The position numbers and the translations under genes were made by a program. This document shows positions 53,308 through 61,106 of a stretch of 64,000 nucleotides of DNA, in pieces. The notes under the pieces are model-generated. The model saw nothing but the letters and a program-made list of their open reading frames with translations, had not been told where the DNA came from and ran no database searches. Source of the DNA: Caulobacter flavus. GTDB lineage: Bacteria; Pseudomonadota; Alphaproteobacteria; Caulobacterales; Caulobacteraceae. Numbering within the stretch: position 1 is the first letter of the stretch; each line of letters starts with the position of its first letter. The DNA is taken from assembly GCF_003722335.1 (NCBI RefSeq), contig NZ_CP026100.1, positions 3,198,001 to 3,262,000 of the forward strand, written 5' to 3'.

Positions 53308-54813
53308 GTGCGAGACCCGTCGACGGTGAGCCAGAGCCTGAAAGTTTCGACCGTCCTTCTCGGGGCGGCCCTGTGGATGTCGGCGGCCCCGGCCGTTCTT
53401 GCTCAAGCTCAGGTCCGGCCCGCCCGCGCGCCGCAGCAGGCGCCCGTCGCCGTGCCCGCGCCGCCGGCCCTGCGCGCCGATCAGATCGACCTGCTGGTAA
53501 GGGCGCTGAACGACGCCCCGTCGCACGGCTTCGAGCCCGGCGCCTTCGCGCCTGATCGCGCCCTGGCCCTGCTGGACTCGCGCAACGGCACCGACCGTCA
53601 GGCCGGGGTGACCCAGCTGGTCGCCCTGACCATGCGCTACGCCAGGGCGGTTCACAGCGGCCGCCTGGCGGCCGCCGACTTCGACGGCAACTGGGGCCTG
53701 CGCCCGGCCGCCTACGATCCGGCCCCGGGCTTCGCCGCGGCCGTGCAGAACGATCGCCTGGCCGGCTGGCTGGAAGAGCTGTCGCCGCCCTATACCGGCT
53801 ACCAGACCCTGCAGAAGGGTCTCGTCACCTATCGCGACCTAGCCGCCAAGGGCGGCTGGGCCGTGATCCCCGAGGGGCCGCCGCTGAAGCTGGGCGACAA
53901 GGGCGATCCGCGCATCGTCCAGCTCGAGGCGCGCCTGGCCGTCGAGGACCCCACCATCGCCGTCGACAAGGCGCCGGTGTTCGACGAGGCCCTGCAGCAG
54001 GCCCTGATGCGCGCCCAGAAGCGTTTCGGCCTCAATCCCGACGGCGTGCTGGGCAAGGGCACGCTGGCGGCGTTGAACGTGCCGGTGCAGCTGCGCATCG
54101 ACCAGATCGTCGCCAACATGGAGCGCTGGCGCTGGCTGCCGGAAGAGCTGCCGGCCGACCGCATCCAGGTCAACATCGCCGCCGCCGTGATGAGCGTCTT
54201 CCACCACGACGCGCCGACCCTGACCATGCGCGCCGTCACCGGTCGCCCGGGCGACGAGACGCCGATGCTGCAGTCGCAGATCCACTCGATCGTGCTCAAT
54301 CCGCCCTGGAACGTGCCCAGCTCCATCGCGACCAAGGAGCTGTGGCCCAAGGAGCGCGCCAATCCGGGCTATCTGGCCCGCAACGACTTCATCGTCATCC
54401 CGACCGAAGGCGGCGGCTCGCGCCTGCAGCAGAAGGCAGGCGACAAGGCCGCGCTGGGCCTGGTGAAGTTCGACTTCAACAATCCCTACGGCGTCTATCT
54501 GCACGACACCCCGTCGCGGGCCAAGTTCGCCAGCTACAGCCGCCTGGCCAGCCACGGCTGCGTGCGCCTGGAAAAGCCCATCCCGCTGGCCAAGCAGCTG
54601 CTGGACGGCAGCGCCGAATGGACGCCCGAGAACGTCGACGCAACCATCGCCTCGGGAAAGACGGTGCGCGCCCAGTTGCCCAAGCCGATGGCCGTCTATC
54701 TTCTGTACTGGACCGCCTACGTGACGCCCGACGGGCAGGTGAATTTCCGTGACGATCCCTATGGCTGGGACAGGGCGCTGGTGCAGCGTATCGCCGCATC
54801 CAAGGCGGTCTGA
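53308..54813 (+). CDS. L,D-transpeptidase (YkuD family, YcbB-like)
   Basis: A 501-residue periplasmic enzyme that makes 3-3 cross-links in peptidoglycan. The start is uncertain: GTG at 53308 or 53326, both giving a signal peptide (STVLLGAALWMSAAPAVLAQ). The order is a scaffold region with GFEPGAFAPDRALALLDS, a peptidoglycan-binding domain (GDPRIVQLEARLAVEDPT, then RFGLNPDGVLGKGTLAALNV), and the YkuD catalytic domain. Cys418 lies in SHGCVRLEKP, preceded by PYGVYLHDTPS. This is the domain order of E. coli YcbB/LdtD. A terminator follows. The neighbouring DUF882 gene also concerns the cell wall. Confidence 0.92.
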   Translation: MRDPSTVSQSLKVSTVLLGAALWMSAAPAVLAQAQVRPARAPQQAPVAVPAPPALRADQIDLLVRALNDAPSHGFEPGAFAPDRALALLDSRNGTDRQAGVTQLVALTMRYARAVHSGRLAAADFDGNWGLRPAAYDPAPGFAAAVQNDRLAGWLEELSPPYTGYQTLQKGLVTYRDLAAKGGWAVIPEGPPLKLGDKGDPRIVQLEARLAVEDPTIAVDKAPVFDEALQQALMRAQKRFGLNPDGVLGKGTLAALNVPVQLRIDQIVANMERWRWLPEELPADRIQVNIAAAVMSVFHHDAPTLTMRAVTGRPGDETPMLQSQIHSIVLNPPWNVPSSIATKELWPKERANPGYLARNDFIVIPTEGGGSRLQQKAGDKAALGLVKFDFNNPYGVYLHDTPSRAKFASYSRLASHGCVRLEKPIPLAKQLLDGSAEWTPENVDATIASGKTVRAQLPKPMAVYLLYWTAYVTPDGQVNFRDDPYGWDRALVQRIAASKAV

Positions 54814-54863
54814 GCGCCTCGCCAAACCGCCCAAGCCGCTGACTTCGCAGCACTTGAAGCGTG

Positions 54864-54889
54864 GCCTGGGCGGCTAATGCCCAGGCTTT
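54864..54889 (+). terminator. Stem-loop terminator after the L,D-transpeptidase
   Basis: GCCTGGGC (54864-54871) pairs with GCCCAGGC (54879-54886) around a 7-base loop and continues into TTTC. The remaining spacer up to 55046 holds only an imperfect TTTCC-GGGAAA dyad near 54960-54974. Confidence 0.6.
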
Positions 54890-55045
54890 CGGCGGTGGCG
54901 CGTCCATAGGCGCGGCTTGACCCGACCGCCCTCGTCAGGCCTCTTTTGGCGCGTAAGCCTTTCCGATCGGGAAAGTTTATCGTGTTCCAAGTGAGCGCGG
55001 GCGGCCCTCTGGCGGCCTGTCGCAGTCAGTCGGGAAAGCGTATCT

Positions 55046-55726
55046 ATGATCGAACGACGCAAGCTCCTGGGCCTTGGCCTGGGTGTGCTGGGCGCCAGTG
55101 CGGTCGGGCCCATGGCGGCCTTCGCACAGTCCAAGTTCGGCCCCGGGGCCGATCCCATCGCCGACCTGCTGATGAAGCAGGGCGACCTGGGCAGTGCGGC
55201 CGAGGGCATGCCTGAGAACGGCCTTCCCGAAGCGCCGGTTCCCGCGCCGCAGACGATTCATCGCGTCTCGTCCGAACCGCGCTGGGTGAAGCTGCACAAC
55301 GTGCACACCCAGGAAAAGCTCGAAGCCGTCTATTTCGACAAGGGCGAGTACGTGCCCGACGCCGTCCAGGCCCTCGACAAGGTCCTGCGCGACTACCGCA
55401 CCGGCGACGTCGCGCCGATGAACCCCAAGCTTTACGACATCATGGCGGGCCTCGCCGCCCGCACCGAAAGCAAGTCGCCGTTCCAGATCATCTCCGGCTA
55501 TCGCTCGCCCAAGACCAACGCGATGTTGCACGCGCGCAGCGGTGAGGTCGCCAAGCGCAGCCTGCACATGGACGGCAAGGCCATCGATCTCTATCTGGAG
55601 GATGTCTCCCTGGATCGGCTGAGGACCGCGGCCCTCGACCTGAAACTGGGCGGCGTCGGGTACTACCCCGTCAGCAATTTCGTTCACGTGGATGTCGGCG
55701 CGGTCCGACGCTGGGTCGGCTCCTAG
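55046..55726 (+). CDS. DUF882/YcbK-like peptidase with Tat signal
   Basis: A 226-residue secreted protein of the M15-like DUF882 family, predicted to cleave murein peptides. The N-terminus has a twin-arginine pattern (IERRKLLGLGLGVLGASAVG), so export by the Tat pathway is likely. The catalytic domain shows FQIISGYRSPKTNAMLHARS, SLHMDGKAIDLYL (metal-binding His and Asp) and VGYYPVSNFVHVDVG (final His). About 45 residues follow the signal before the fold begins. It lies next to an L,D-transpeptidase, as ycbK lies beside ycbB in E. coli, which supports a joint role in wall remodelling. Confidence 0.9.
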   Translation: MIERRKLLGLGLGVLGASAVGPMAAFAQSKFGPGADPIADLLMKQGDLGSAAEGMPENGLPEAPVPAPQTIHRVSSEPRWVKLHNVHTQEKLEAVYFDKGEYVPDAVQALDKVLRDYRTGDVAPMNPKLYDIMAGLAARTESKSPFQIISGYRSPKTNAMLHARSGEVAKRSLHMDGKAIDLYLEDVSLDRLRTAALDLKLGGVGYYPVSNFVHVDVGAVRRWVGS

Positions 55727-55756
55727 GATCGGAGCCTTCCCCTTAGGGAGCTCCAG

Positions 55757-56107
55757 ATGGCCAAGGCCGAACGTCGCGGCAATCCTTTGGGATGGATCGT
55801 CCTGGGTTTCGTCGTCGGAGCCGTGGCGGCTCTCGGCGTGATCCTGGTGGTCAGCGCCGGGGTCGGTTTCGAGAGCTCCGGCTACGAGGAAGGCGCGGAA
55901 GTCCGCACCACGGCCGACGACGCCGCCAGCGCCGCCGTCACCCGCACGCCCGCCGCCCAGGCCGCTCCGGCCCCGGTCGCGCCCGAACCCGAAAAGCCGC
56001 CGGTGGTCGAGGCCCCGGCCGCCACGCCCAAGCCCGCGCCGGAAGTCGACCCGCAGATGGCGGATGATGCGGCGGCGGCTGGGATGACTTCCCGCACGCG
56101 CCAATAG
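55757..56107 (+). CDS. Small single-pass membrane protein, unknown
   Basis: 116 residues with GGAG six bases before the ATG. A basic start (MAKAERRGNPLG) leads into one transmembrane helix at about residues 12-33 (WIVLGFVVGAVAALGVILVVSAG). An Ala/Pro-rich, low-complexity periplasmic tail follows (APAPVAPEPEKPPVVEAPAAT). No conserved motif is seen. It is 30 bp after the DUF882 gene and likely co-transcribed. Such tails often span the periplasm or contact peptidoglycan, which would fit the neighbours, but no function is recognised. Confidence 0.7.
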   Translation: MAKAERRGNPLGWIVLGFVVGAVAALGVILVVSAGVGFESSGYEEGAEVRTTADDAASAAVTRTPAAQAAPAPVAPEPEKPPVVEAPAATPKPAPEVDPQMADDAAAAGMTSRTRQ

Positions 56108-56123
56108 GGGCTGCTCGTAAGAG

Positions 56124-56906
56124 CTAGAGCCCGATCCGGCGCGAGCCCTCGGCGACCGTCACCACGTCGAAGCCGGCGTTGACGGCGCCGTCCACCAGCC
56201 GCTCCAGCGCCTCCACCGTGCAGCCCCAGGCCGACGGCGTCTCGGCCACGTCGTGGGTGTAGAGGATCAGCCACGCCTTTCGACGGTGCGCCTGGTCCAG
56301 CCAGTGCAGGGCCACGGCCTCGCCGTCCTCGCCCTCGATGCCCACGGCCGGGGCCTGATTGAGGTCGGCGCCGTTGGCGACCAGGCCGTGATGCAGCGCC
56401 CGCAGCGTCTTGAAGCGGCCAGCCAGCGCCGTCTTGGCCGGGGCGGCCACGTCGCCGTACGGATAGGCGAAGCTGACGGCCTCGCCCACGCCCCAGGACG
56501 CCAGGGCCTGGGTGTTCTGCGCCACGTCGGCCAGGGCGACGTCCGTCGTCGCCTGGCCGCAGTCGAGGTGGCTGAAGGTGTGGCAGCCGATCTCGTGGCC
56601 GGCCGCGTGCAGGCGGGCGGCGTCCTCGCCCGTGGCGTAGCGGCCCATCGGTCCATCGCGCCCGGTCAGGCTGGCGGCGAAGTAGTAGGTGCCGCGAAAG
56701 CCGCGGCTCTCCAGCACCCTCGCCCCGGCCTCGCAGGCGGTGGCGGGGGCGTCGTCGAAGCTGAACGACACCATCGGCCGCTCCAGCTTCACCCGCGCCG
56801 GGCGGCGGTGCTGCAGGCGGATCAGCCGGCGACGGACCTTGCCCTTCAGCGAGCGGTCCGGCTCGTAAGCGTCGACTTTCTCGTAGGTCTGTTCGAGGGC
56901 GGTCAT
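56124..56906 (-). CDS. Polysaccharide deacetylase
   Basis: 260 residues from the ATG at 56906, which overlaps the stop of the glycosyltransferase gene (TGATG). It has the NodB/CE4 fold: MVSFSFDDAPATACEAGARV (motif 1 with the catalytic Asp pair), HEIGCHTFSHLDCG (motif 2, two metal His), and SFAYPYGD (motif 3). A later AWLILYTHDVAETPSAWG gives the C-terminal His motif. No signal peptide is seen, so it may act on the cytoplasmic side or be non-classically exported. It is the last gene of the polysaccharide operon and probably removes acetyl groups from the exported sugar polymer or its precursors. Confidence 0.88.
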   Translation of the reverse strand: MTALEQTYEKVDAYEPDRSLKGKVRRRLIRLQHRRPARVKLERPMVSFSFDDAPATACEAGARVLESRGFRGTYYFAASLTGRDGPMGRYATGEDAARLHAAGHEIGCHTFSHLDCGQATTDVALADVAQNTQALASWGVGEAVSFAYPYGDVAAPAKTALAGRFKTLRALHHGLVANGADLNQAPAVGIEGEDGEAVALHWLDQAHRRKAWLILYTHDVAETPSAWGCTVEALERLVDGAVNAGFDVVTVAEGSRRIGL

Positions 56907-57841
56907 CACACGGCGTCCGAATAGAGGGCGGCCCGGTAGAGCCGCATGGAAAAGGCGCGAAGCGGGGTGGGCAGGGATTCCGAAAGCGCGATCGCCTTCA
57001 GCCACGGCCGCCAGGTCCCGCGCAGGGGAACGGTCTTCAGGGCCTTGGCGACCTTGTAGCCGGGATAGGCGCTGACCACGTCGCGATGGCCGGCCACCAC
57101 GCGGGCGAAATTGGCGGCCGACTGCTCGTACTTGGCGGCCATCACCGGCGCGGGATCCAGGCCCAGGTGCGTGGCGGTGTTGTCGATATGCAGGATCGGA
57201 TGAGCGCGGGCGACCCGCATGGCCCATTCGACGTCCTCCCAGCCCCAGCCGGCGAAGCCCTCGTCGAAGGCGACGGTCTCGAAGACGTCGCGGCGCACCA
57301 GGAGATTGGAGGTGAAGACGTGCTTTTCGGGCGCCTTGGCGCGCTCGGGAGCGGGCGTGCAGTCGCTCTTCAGCGCCATGGCCCGGTGCAGGGCGTGCTC
57401 GGGCCGCACCGGCGTCTGGTCCAGGGTGAAGCCGCCAAAGGCTACCGGGGCGTCGTCGCCGGCCACAGCAAGCCAGCGGGCCAGGAAGTCCTTGGGATCG
57501 GGCAGCATGTCGCTGTCGAGGAACAGCAGGTGCCGGCCCCTGGCGTGGGCGGCCAGGCGGTTGCGGCCCTGGGCGCGGCCGGCGTTGGCCGACAGGCGCA
57601 CGAAGCGGGCGGGGCGCTTCAAGGCCCCGACGATCTTGCCGATCCGCGCGGCCAGGGCCTCGTCGCCGCCGCCGTCGTCCAGCACCACGATCTCGGCCGA
57701 GCCCTCGGCCTTGGAGCCGTCCAGGGCGCGCAACAGCGCCGTCGGATCGTCGCGGAAGGTGGGGATAAGCACCGACAGGCGCGGGGCGGCGTCGGCCCAC
57801 GCGGCGTTGTCGGTCACGGTCTCGGTGATCGGGGCGGTCAT
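56906..57841 (-). CDS. GT2-family glycosyltransferase
   Basis: 311 residues from the ATG at 57841 (MTAPITETVTDNAAW), overlapping the flippase stop by 4 bases. It has the GT-A fold: LSVLIPTFRDDPTALLRAL with IVVLDDGGGDE for nucleotide binding, HLLFLDSDMLPDP as the DxD metal motif, and a C-terminal FDEGFAGWGWEDVEWAMRVA segment typical of the galactosyltransferase-like C-terminal domain. It adds a sugar to a lipid-linked intermediate. Translational coupling on both sides ties it to the sugar transferase, flippase and deacetylase. Confidence 0.9.
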   Translation of the reverse strand: MTAPITETVTDNAAWADAAPRLSVLIPTFRDDPTALLRALDGSKAEGSAEIVVLDDGGGDEALAARIGKIVGALKRPARFVRLSANAGRAQGRNRLAAHARGRHLLFLDSDMLPDPKDFLARWLAVAGDDAPVAFGGFTLDQTPVRPEHALHRAMALKSDCTPAPERAKAPEKHVFTSNLLVRRDVFETVAFDEGFAGWGWEDVEWAMRVARAHPILHIDNTATHLGLDPAPVMAAKYEQSAANFARVVAGHRDVVSAYPGYKVAKALKTVPLRGTWRPWLKAIALSESLPTPLRAFSMRLYRAALYSDAV

Positions 57842-59277
57842 GCGGTGCGGAACCTGCGGGTAAGGACGGCCAGCCGCGCGCGGGCGCCGCCGGCGTCTAG
57901 CAGCAGGGCCGCGCCGCCGAAGGTCGCCGCGCCCAGGCCAGCCTTGAGGATCAGTTCGAGAAGGCCGCCGAGGTCGGGCAGGGCCAGCACCACGGCCGCC
58001 ATCAGCCCGCAGGCCAGACCTGTCCTTGCCAGCGCCTCCCAGGGAATCGGCAGGGCGCAGGCCCGGCGGCCCAGAACGCCGGCGGCGATCGCGCCCAGGG
58101 CGTAGCTGGCGGTGGTGGCCCACAGCGCGCCGGAAAGGCCGAAACGCGGGATCAGGATGAGGTTCAGCAGCAGATTGGCGCCGGCCGGGATCGCCATGCA
58201 GGCGCTCAGCATCGTCGTGCGCCGACCCAGGGTGAAGGCCTGCAGCAGGTAATAGGTGGTCACGCCCGACAGCCAGCCGCTGGCGGCGATCCACGGCGTC
58301 ACGCCGGCCGCGCCCTCGCGCAGGGCCGGGCCGATCATCACCTCGGTCAGCGGACGGGCGACCAGGGCCAGGCCCACGGCGGCGGGCAGGGTCAGCAGCA
58401 CCATGAAATCGGCCTGCTCGCGAGCGCTTTCGGCCAGAGCCGGCTGGCCGCCGCGCTCCAGCGCCGCGACCATCGCCGGACCGCCGGCCATGCCCAGCCA
58501 GATGAAGACGACGTCCAGCGTGCGCGAGCCCAGCGAATAGCCGGCGTGGTAGACGCCCACCGCGCTCTCGTCGAGGAAGGCGGCCAGCAGGAATCGGTCG
58601 GTGGTCGACAGCACCAGAGCCAGGATCAGAGAGAACGCCACCGGCAGGCCATAGGCGGCGTAGGCCTTGGCCATCGCCTTGTCGAAGCTTCCGCCCTTCA
58701 GGCGTTTCAGGTCGGTGGGCAGCACGAACACCAGGCACAGCAGGGCGACGGCCCCCGTGCCCAGGATCGGCGCCGCGCCGCCCAGGCCCACCAGGGCCAG
58801 CACCAGGCCGAGCGCGAAGCCGCCGACGGTCTGGATCACGTCCAGGAGGGCCGCGCCCGACACTTCGCCGGCCGCCCGGCGGCGCTCCTGGGACATCTTG
58901 GCCAGGCTCTTGACCGCCGCGGCGGCGAGGGCGGCGGCGACGGCGACCTTCAGGGGCGCGGGCATCGGCCAGAAGCGCAGCGCCACGGCGGCGACCACCG
59001 GGATGGCCAGGGCCATCAGGATCCACAGCCGATAGAGGGTGGCGAAATGGTCGGGCAGGCGGCCGTCCTCGTCGGCCCGGGCCAGGAACCGGGCCATGGC
59101 GGCCTCGGTCCAGGTCAGGAACGCCGTCTGGGTCAGGCTCAGCACCGAGAACGCCAGCGCGTAGATCCCGTACTCGGCCGGAGACAGGATCTGGGTGAAC
59201 AGAACGATCGTCAGGAGGCCCACGACCCCCTGGGCGATGTTGACGGGCAGGTAGCCCAGGACGCCGCGCCAGAACAT
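57838..59277 (-). CDS. Polysaccharide/lipid-linked oligosaccharide flippase (Wzx/MATE-like)
   Basis: 479 residues from the ATG at 59277 (MFWRGVLGYLPVNIAQG). It is highly hydrophobic, with twelve or more helices in the pattern of the MOP superfamily. Typical segments are LFTQILSPAEYGIYALAFSV, STTDRFLLAAFLDESAVGVY and LNLILIPRFGLSGALWATT, all hallmarks of polysaccharide flippases. It translocates undecaprenyl-linked oligosaccharides across the inner membrane. It begins 2 bp after the sugar transferase stop and overlaps the GT2 gene. Confidence 0.88.
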   Translation of the reverse strand: MFWRGVLGYLPVNIAQGVVGLLTIVLFTQILSPAEYGIYALAFSVLSLTQTAFLTWTEAAMARFLARADEDGRLPDHFATLYRLWILMALAIPVVAAVALRFWPMPAPLKVAVAAALAAAAVKSLAKMSQERRRAAGEVSGAALLDVIQTVGGFALGLVLALVGLGGAAPILGTGAVALLCLVFVLPTDLKRLKGGSFDKAMAKAYAAYGLPVAFSLILALVLSTTDRFLLAAFLDESAVGVYHAGYSLGSRTLDVVFIWLGMAGGPAMVAALERGGQPALAESAREQADFMVLLTLPAAVGLALVARPLTEVMIGPALREGAAGVTPWIAASGWLSGVTTYYLLQAFTLGRRTTMLSACMAIPAGANLLLNLILIPRFGLSGALWATTASYALGAIAAGVLGRRACALPIPWEALARTGLACGLMAAVVLALPDLGGLLELILKAGLGAATFGGAALLLDAGGARARLAVLTRRFRTA

Positions 59278-59279
59278 GG

Positions 59280-60728
59280 TCAGCGCACGGCGGTCTTGTC
59301 GCCCAGCAGGCAGGGGACGGTCATCAGGATCACGTAGAGGTCCAGCCAGAACGACTGCCGCTCGATGTACTCGACGTCGTAGGCCACGCGCTGGCGCACC
59401 AGCTCGGGGGTGTCGACGGCCCCGCGCGAGCCCTTGATGGCCGCCCAGCCGGTGACGCCGGGCTTCATGCGGTGGCGGTGGGCGTAGGTGGCGACCAGCT
59501 TGGCCGACTCCACGTCGCCGGTCATCATGCCTATGGCGTGCGGGCGGGGGCCGACGATGGACATCTCGCCCGACAGCACGTTGAACAGCTGCGGCAGCTC
59601 GTCGAGACTGGTGCGGCGGATGAACTTGCCGACCCGGGTCACGCGGTCGTCGTCGGCGCTGATCTGGCGGGCGGCGCGGGCGTCGGCCATCTCGTGCCGC
59701 ATCGAGCGGAACTTCCAGATCAGGATGGTCTCGTTGTTGAAGCCGTGACGGCGCTGGCGGAAGAAGACCGGGCCGGGGCTGTCCAGCTTCACGGCGATGG
59801 CCACGCCCAGCATCACCGGCGCGGCGACGACCAGGCCGATCCCGGCGATCGCCAGGTCCTGGACGCGCTTGACCATCGCCCGGCGGGCGTCGGTCGGGGC
59901 GCCCGACAGGTCGGCCAGATGCGCCAGGGCCGCGTCGCGGTCGGCGTCGCCGCCGACGTCGACGATCATGCTGACGGGGTTGGGCAGTTCGCTCAGCCGC
60001 TCGACCAGCTGGCCGACGCGGGCCTGGGCCGTGGACTGGACGGCGATCACCACGCGGTCGACGAAAGGCATGATGCGGTGGTCGACCAGGGCCTTGGTGT
60101 CGCCCAGCACGGGCACGCCCAGCACGGCTTCCGGAGCGCGGGCGGCGCGGTCGTCGAACACGCCCAGGACGTTGACCTCGCCGGTGCGCAGGGCCGCGGC
60201 GATCAGGCGTTCGGCGTTGGTGGTGGCGCCGACCAGCACGATGTTGGGCGTCAGCTTGCCGATGCGGCGGCCGTGACGGACCACGGCCCACCAGATCCCG
60301 TGCAGGGCCAGGAAGGCGGGCGGCGCGGCCAGCAGCCAGCCGGCGACGACGTGCTCGCTCGGCGCCAGCGGCGTCAGGGCCACGACCTGCACGGCGATCA
60401 CCGAGGCGCCGACGGCCGCGCCGGCGCGCAGCAGGTGGCGGACCAGGGGCTCGCGATGGGCGAAGGCGTAGGCTTCCAGTCCGTGCAGGGCGACCAGCAG
60501 CACGACCGCGCCGACCAGCGGCGCGACCAGTCCGCCGCCTTGGGCCAGCCAGAAGGCAAGGGCGGCGGCGAGAATCGAATCGAGGATGCGGAAGGCGCGA
60601 GTCAGGTTCTGGATCTGCACCCGGGCGCGAGCGGGGGTCAGTCGCTCCGGTCGGAACGGGCCGCGACGGCTGCGTGCGGCGTCCGGCGCTGGGCTTGCGT
60701 CCGCGGGGCGGGCGAGGGCGGAACTCAT
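59280..60728 (-). CDS. Polyprenyl-phosphate sugar phosphotransferase (PssY/HfsE-like)
   Basis: 482 residues from the ATG at 60728; a GTG at 60752 is an alternative. Four N-terminal membrane helices (AAALAFWLAQGGGLVAPLVG and following) precede a CoA-binding-like domain (NIVLVGATTNAERLI). The catalytic sugar-transferase domain comes last: VFFRQRRHGFNNETILIWKF, SLDELPQLFNVLSGEMSIVG and PRPHAIGM. It transfers a hexose-1-phosphate to undecaprenyl phosphate, starting a repeat unit. In C. crescentus the paralogues HfsE, PssY and PssZ do this for holdfast and other exopolysaccharides; which one this matches cannot be settled here. It is first in the four-gene envelope operon. Confidence 0.9.
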   Translation of the reverse strand: MSSALARPADASPAPDAARSRRGPFRPERLTPARARVQIQNLTRAFRILDSILAAALAFWLAQGGGLVAPLVGAVVLLVALHGLEAYAFAHREPLVRHLLRAGAAVGASVIAVQVVALTPLAPSEHVVAGWLLAAPPAFLALHGIWWAVVRHGRRIGKLTPNIVLVGATTNAERLIAAALRTGEVNVLGVFDDRAARAPEAVLGVPVLGDTKALVDHRIMPFVDRVVIAVQSTAQARVGQLVERLSELPNPVSMIVDVGGDADRDAALAHLADLSGAPTDARRAMVKRVQDLAIAGIGLVVAAPVMLGVAIAVKLDSPGPVFFRQRRHGFNNETILIWKFRSMRHEMADARAARQISADDDRVTRVGKFIRRTSLDELPQLFNVLSGEMSIVGPRPHAIGMMTGDVESAKLVATYAHRHRMKPGVTGWAAIKGSRGAVDTPELVRQRVAYDVEYIERQSFWLDLYVILMTVPCLLGDKTAVR

Positions 60729-60822
60729 GATCGCTCTTGGGCTTCTGCGCACGGGAGAACGAGGTTCAACCTAGCGTGGCCGTCTGAGCGTCGCGTTAAC
60801 GCGATTTTCCTTCACGCCTCGA

Positions 60823-60851
60823 TTGTCATTCGCCGACGAACAGGCTATCGA
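60823..60851 (+). promoter_or_regulatory. Putative promoter of the tRNA-Ser gene
   Basis: TTGTCA (60823-60828) and TATCGA (60846-60851) are separated by exactly 17 bases and end 17 bases before the tRNA start. This matches a housekeeping-type promoter. The 12-bp palindrome CGCGTTAACGCG (60792-60803) lies further upstream. Confidence 0.55.
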
Positions 60852-60868
60852 ACCGCTCCCTCTCAGGA

Positions 60869-60959
60869 GGAGACGTGGCCGAGAGGCTGAAGGCACCGCT
60901 TTGCTAAAGCGGCATACCTCAAAAGGGTATCGAGGGTTCGAATCCCTCCGTCTCCGCCA
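60869..60959 (+). tRNA. tRNA-Ser (anticodon GCT), CCA encoded
   Basis: The acceptor stem GGAGACG (60869-60875) pairs with CGTCTCC (60949-60955), followed by G and an encoded CCA (60957-60959). The D-arm begins TGGCCGAGAGGCTGAAGG, and the anticodon loop TTGCTAA places GCT at 60903-60905. A long variable arm (TACCTCAAAAGGGTA) marks it as a class II serine tRNA. The T-arm is GAGGGTTCGAATCCCTC. It reads AGC/AGU codons. Its 3' end is the presumed integration site for the element that follows. Confidence 0.97.
60931..60959 (+). other. Presumed attachment core at the tRNA 3' end
   Basis: P4-type integrases commonly use the T-arm and acceptor 3' end of a tRNA as attB. This region directly precedes such an integrase on the same strand. 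No second copy is visible before 64000, so the other end of the element must lie beyond the window. The exact core length is not determinable here. Confidence 0.4.
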
Positions 60960-61002
60960 TCCCCCTTCCAGCGCTATCCACCGGCGTCCGCCGGCGTCCC
61001 GG

Positions 61003-61025
61003 AAACCCTTATGAAATAAGGGTTT
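61003..61025 (+). terminator. Hairpin downstream of tRNA-Ser
   Basis: AAACCCTTAT (61003-61012) and ATAAGGGTTT (61016-61025) form a perfect 10-bp stem with a GAA loop. It may end the tRNA transcript. Upstream, CCGGCGTCCG/CCGGCGTCCC is a tandem pair that could be an integrase arm site. The rest of 60960-61106 shows nothing else. Confidence 0.6.
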
Positions 61026-61106
61026 GATCGCGACATTGTGTTTGGACGCGTCCGCCGAAATCCACCACTGTCGACGCTCAGACCGTAGGTAGGAACTGGG
61101 GTAGCG

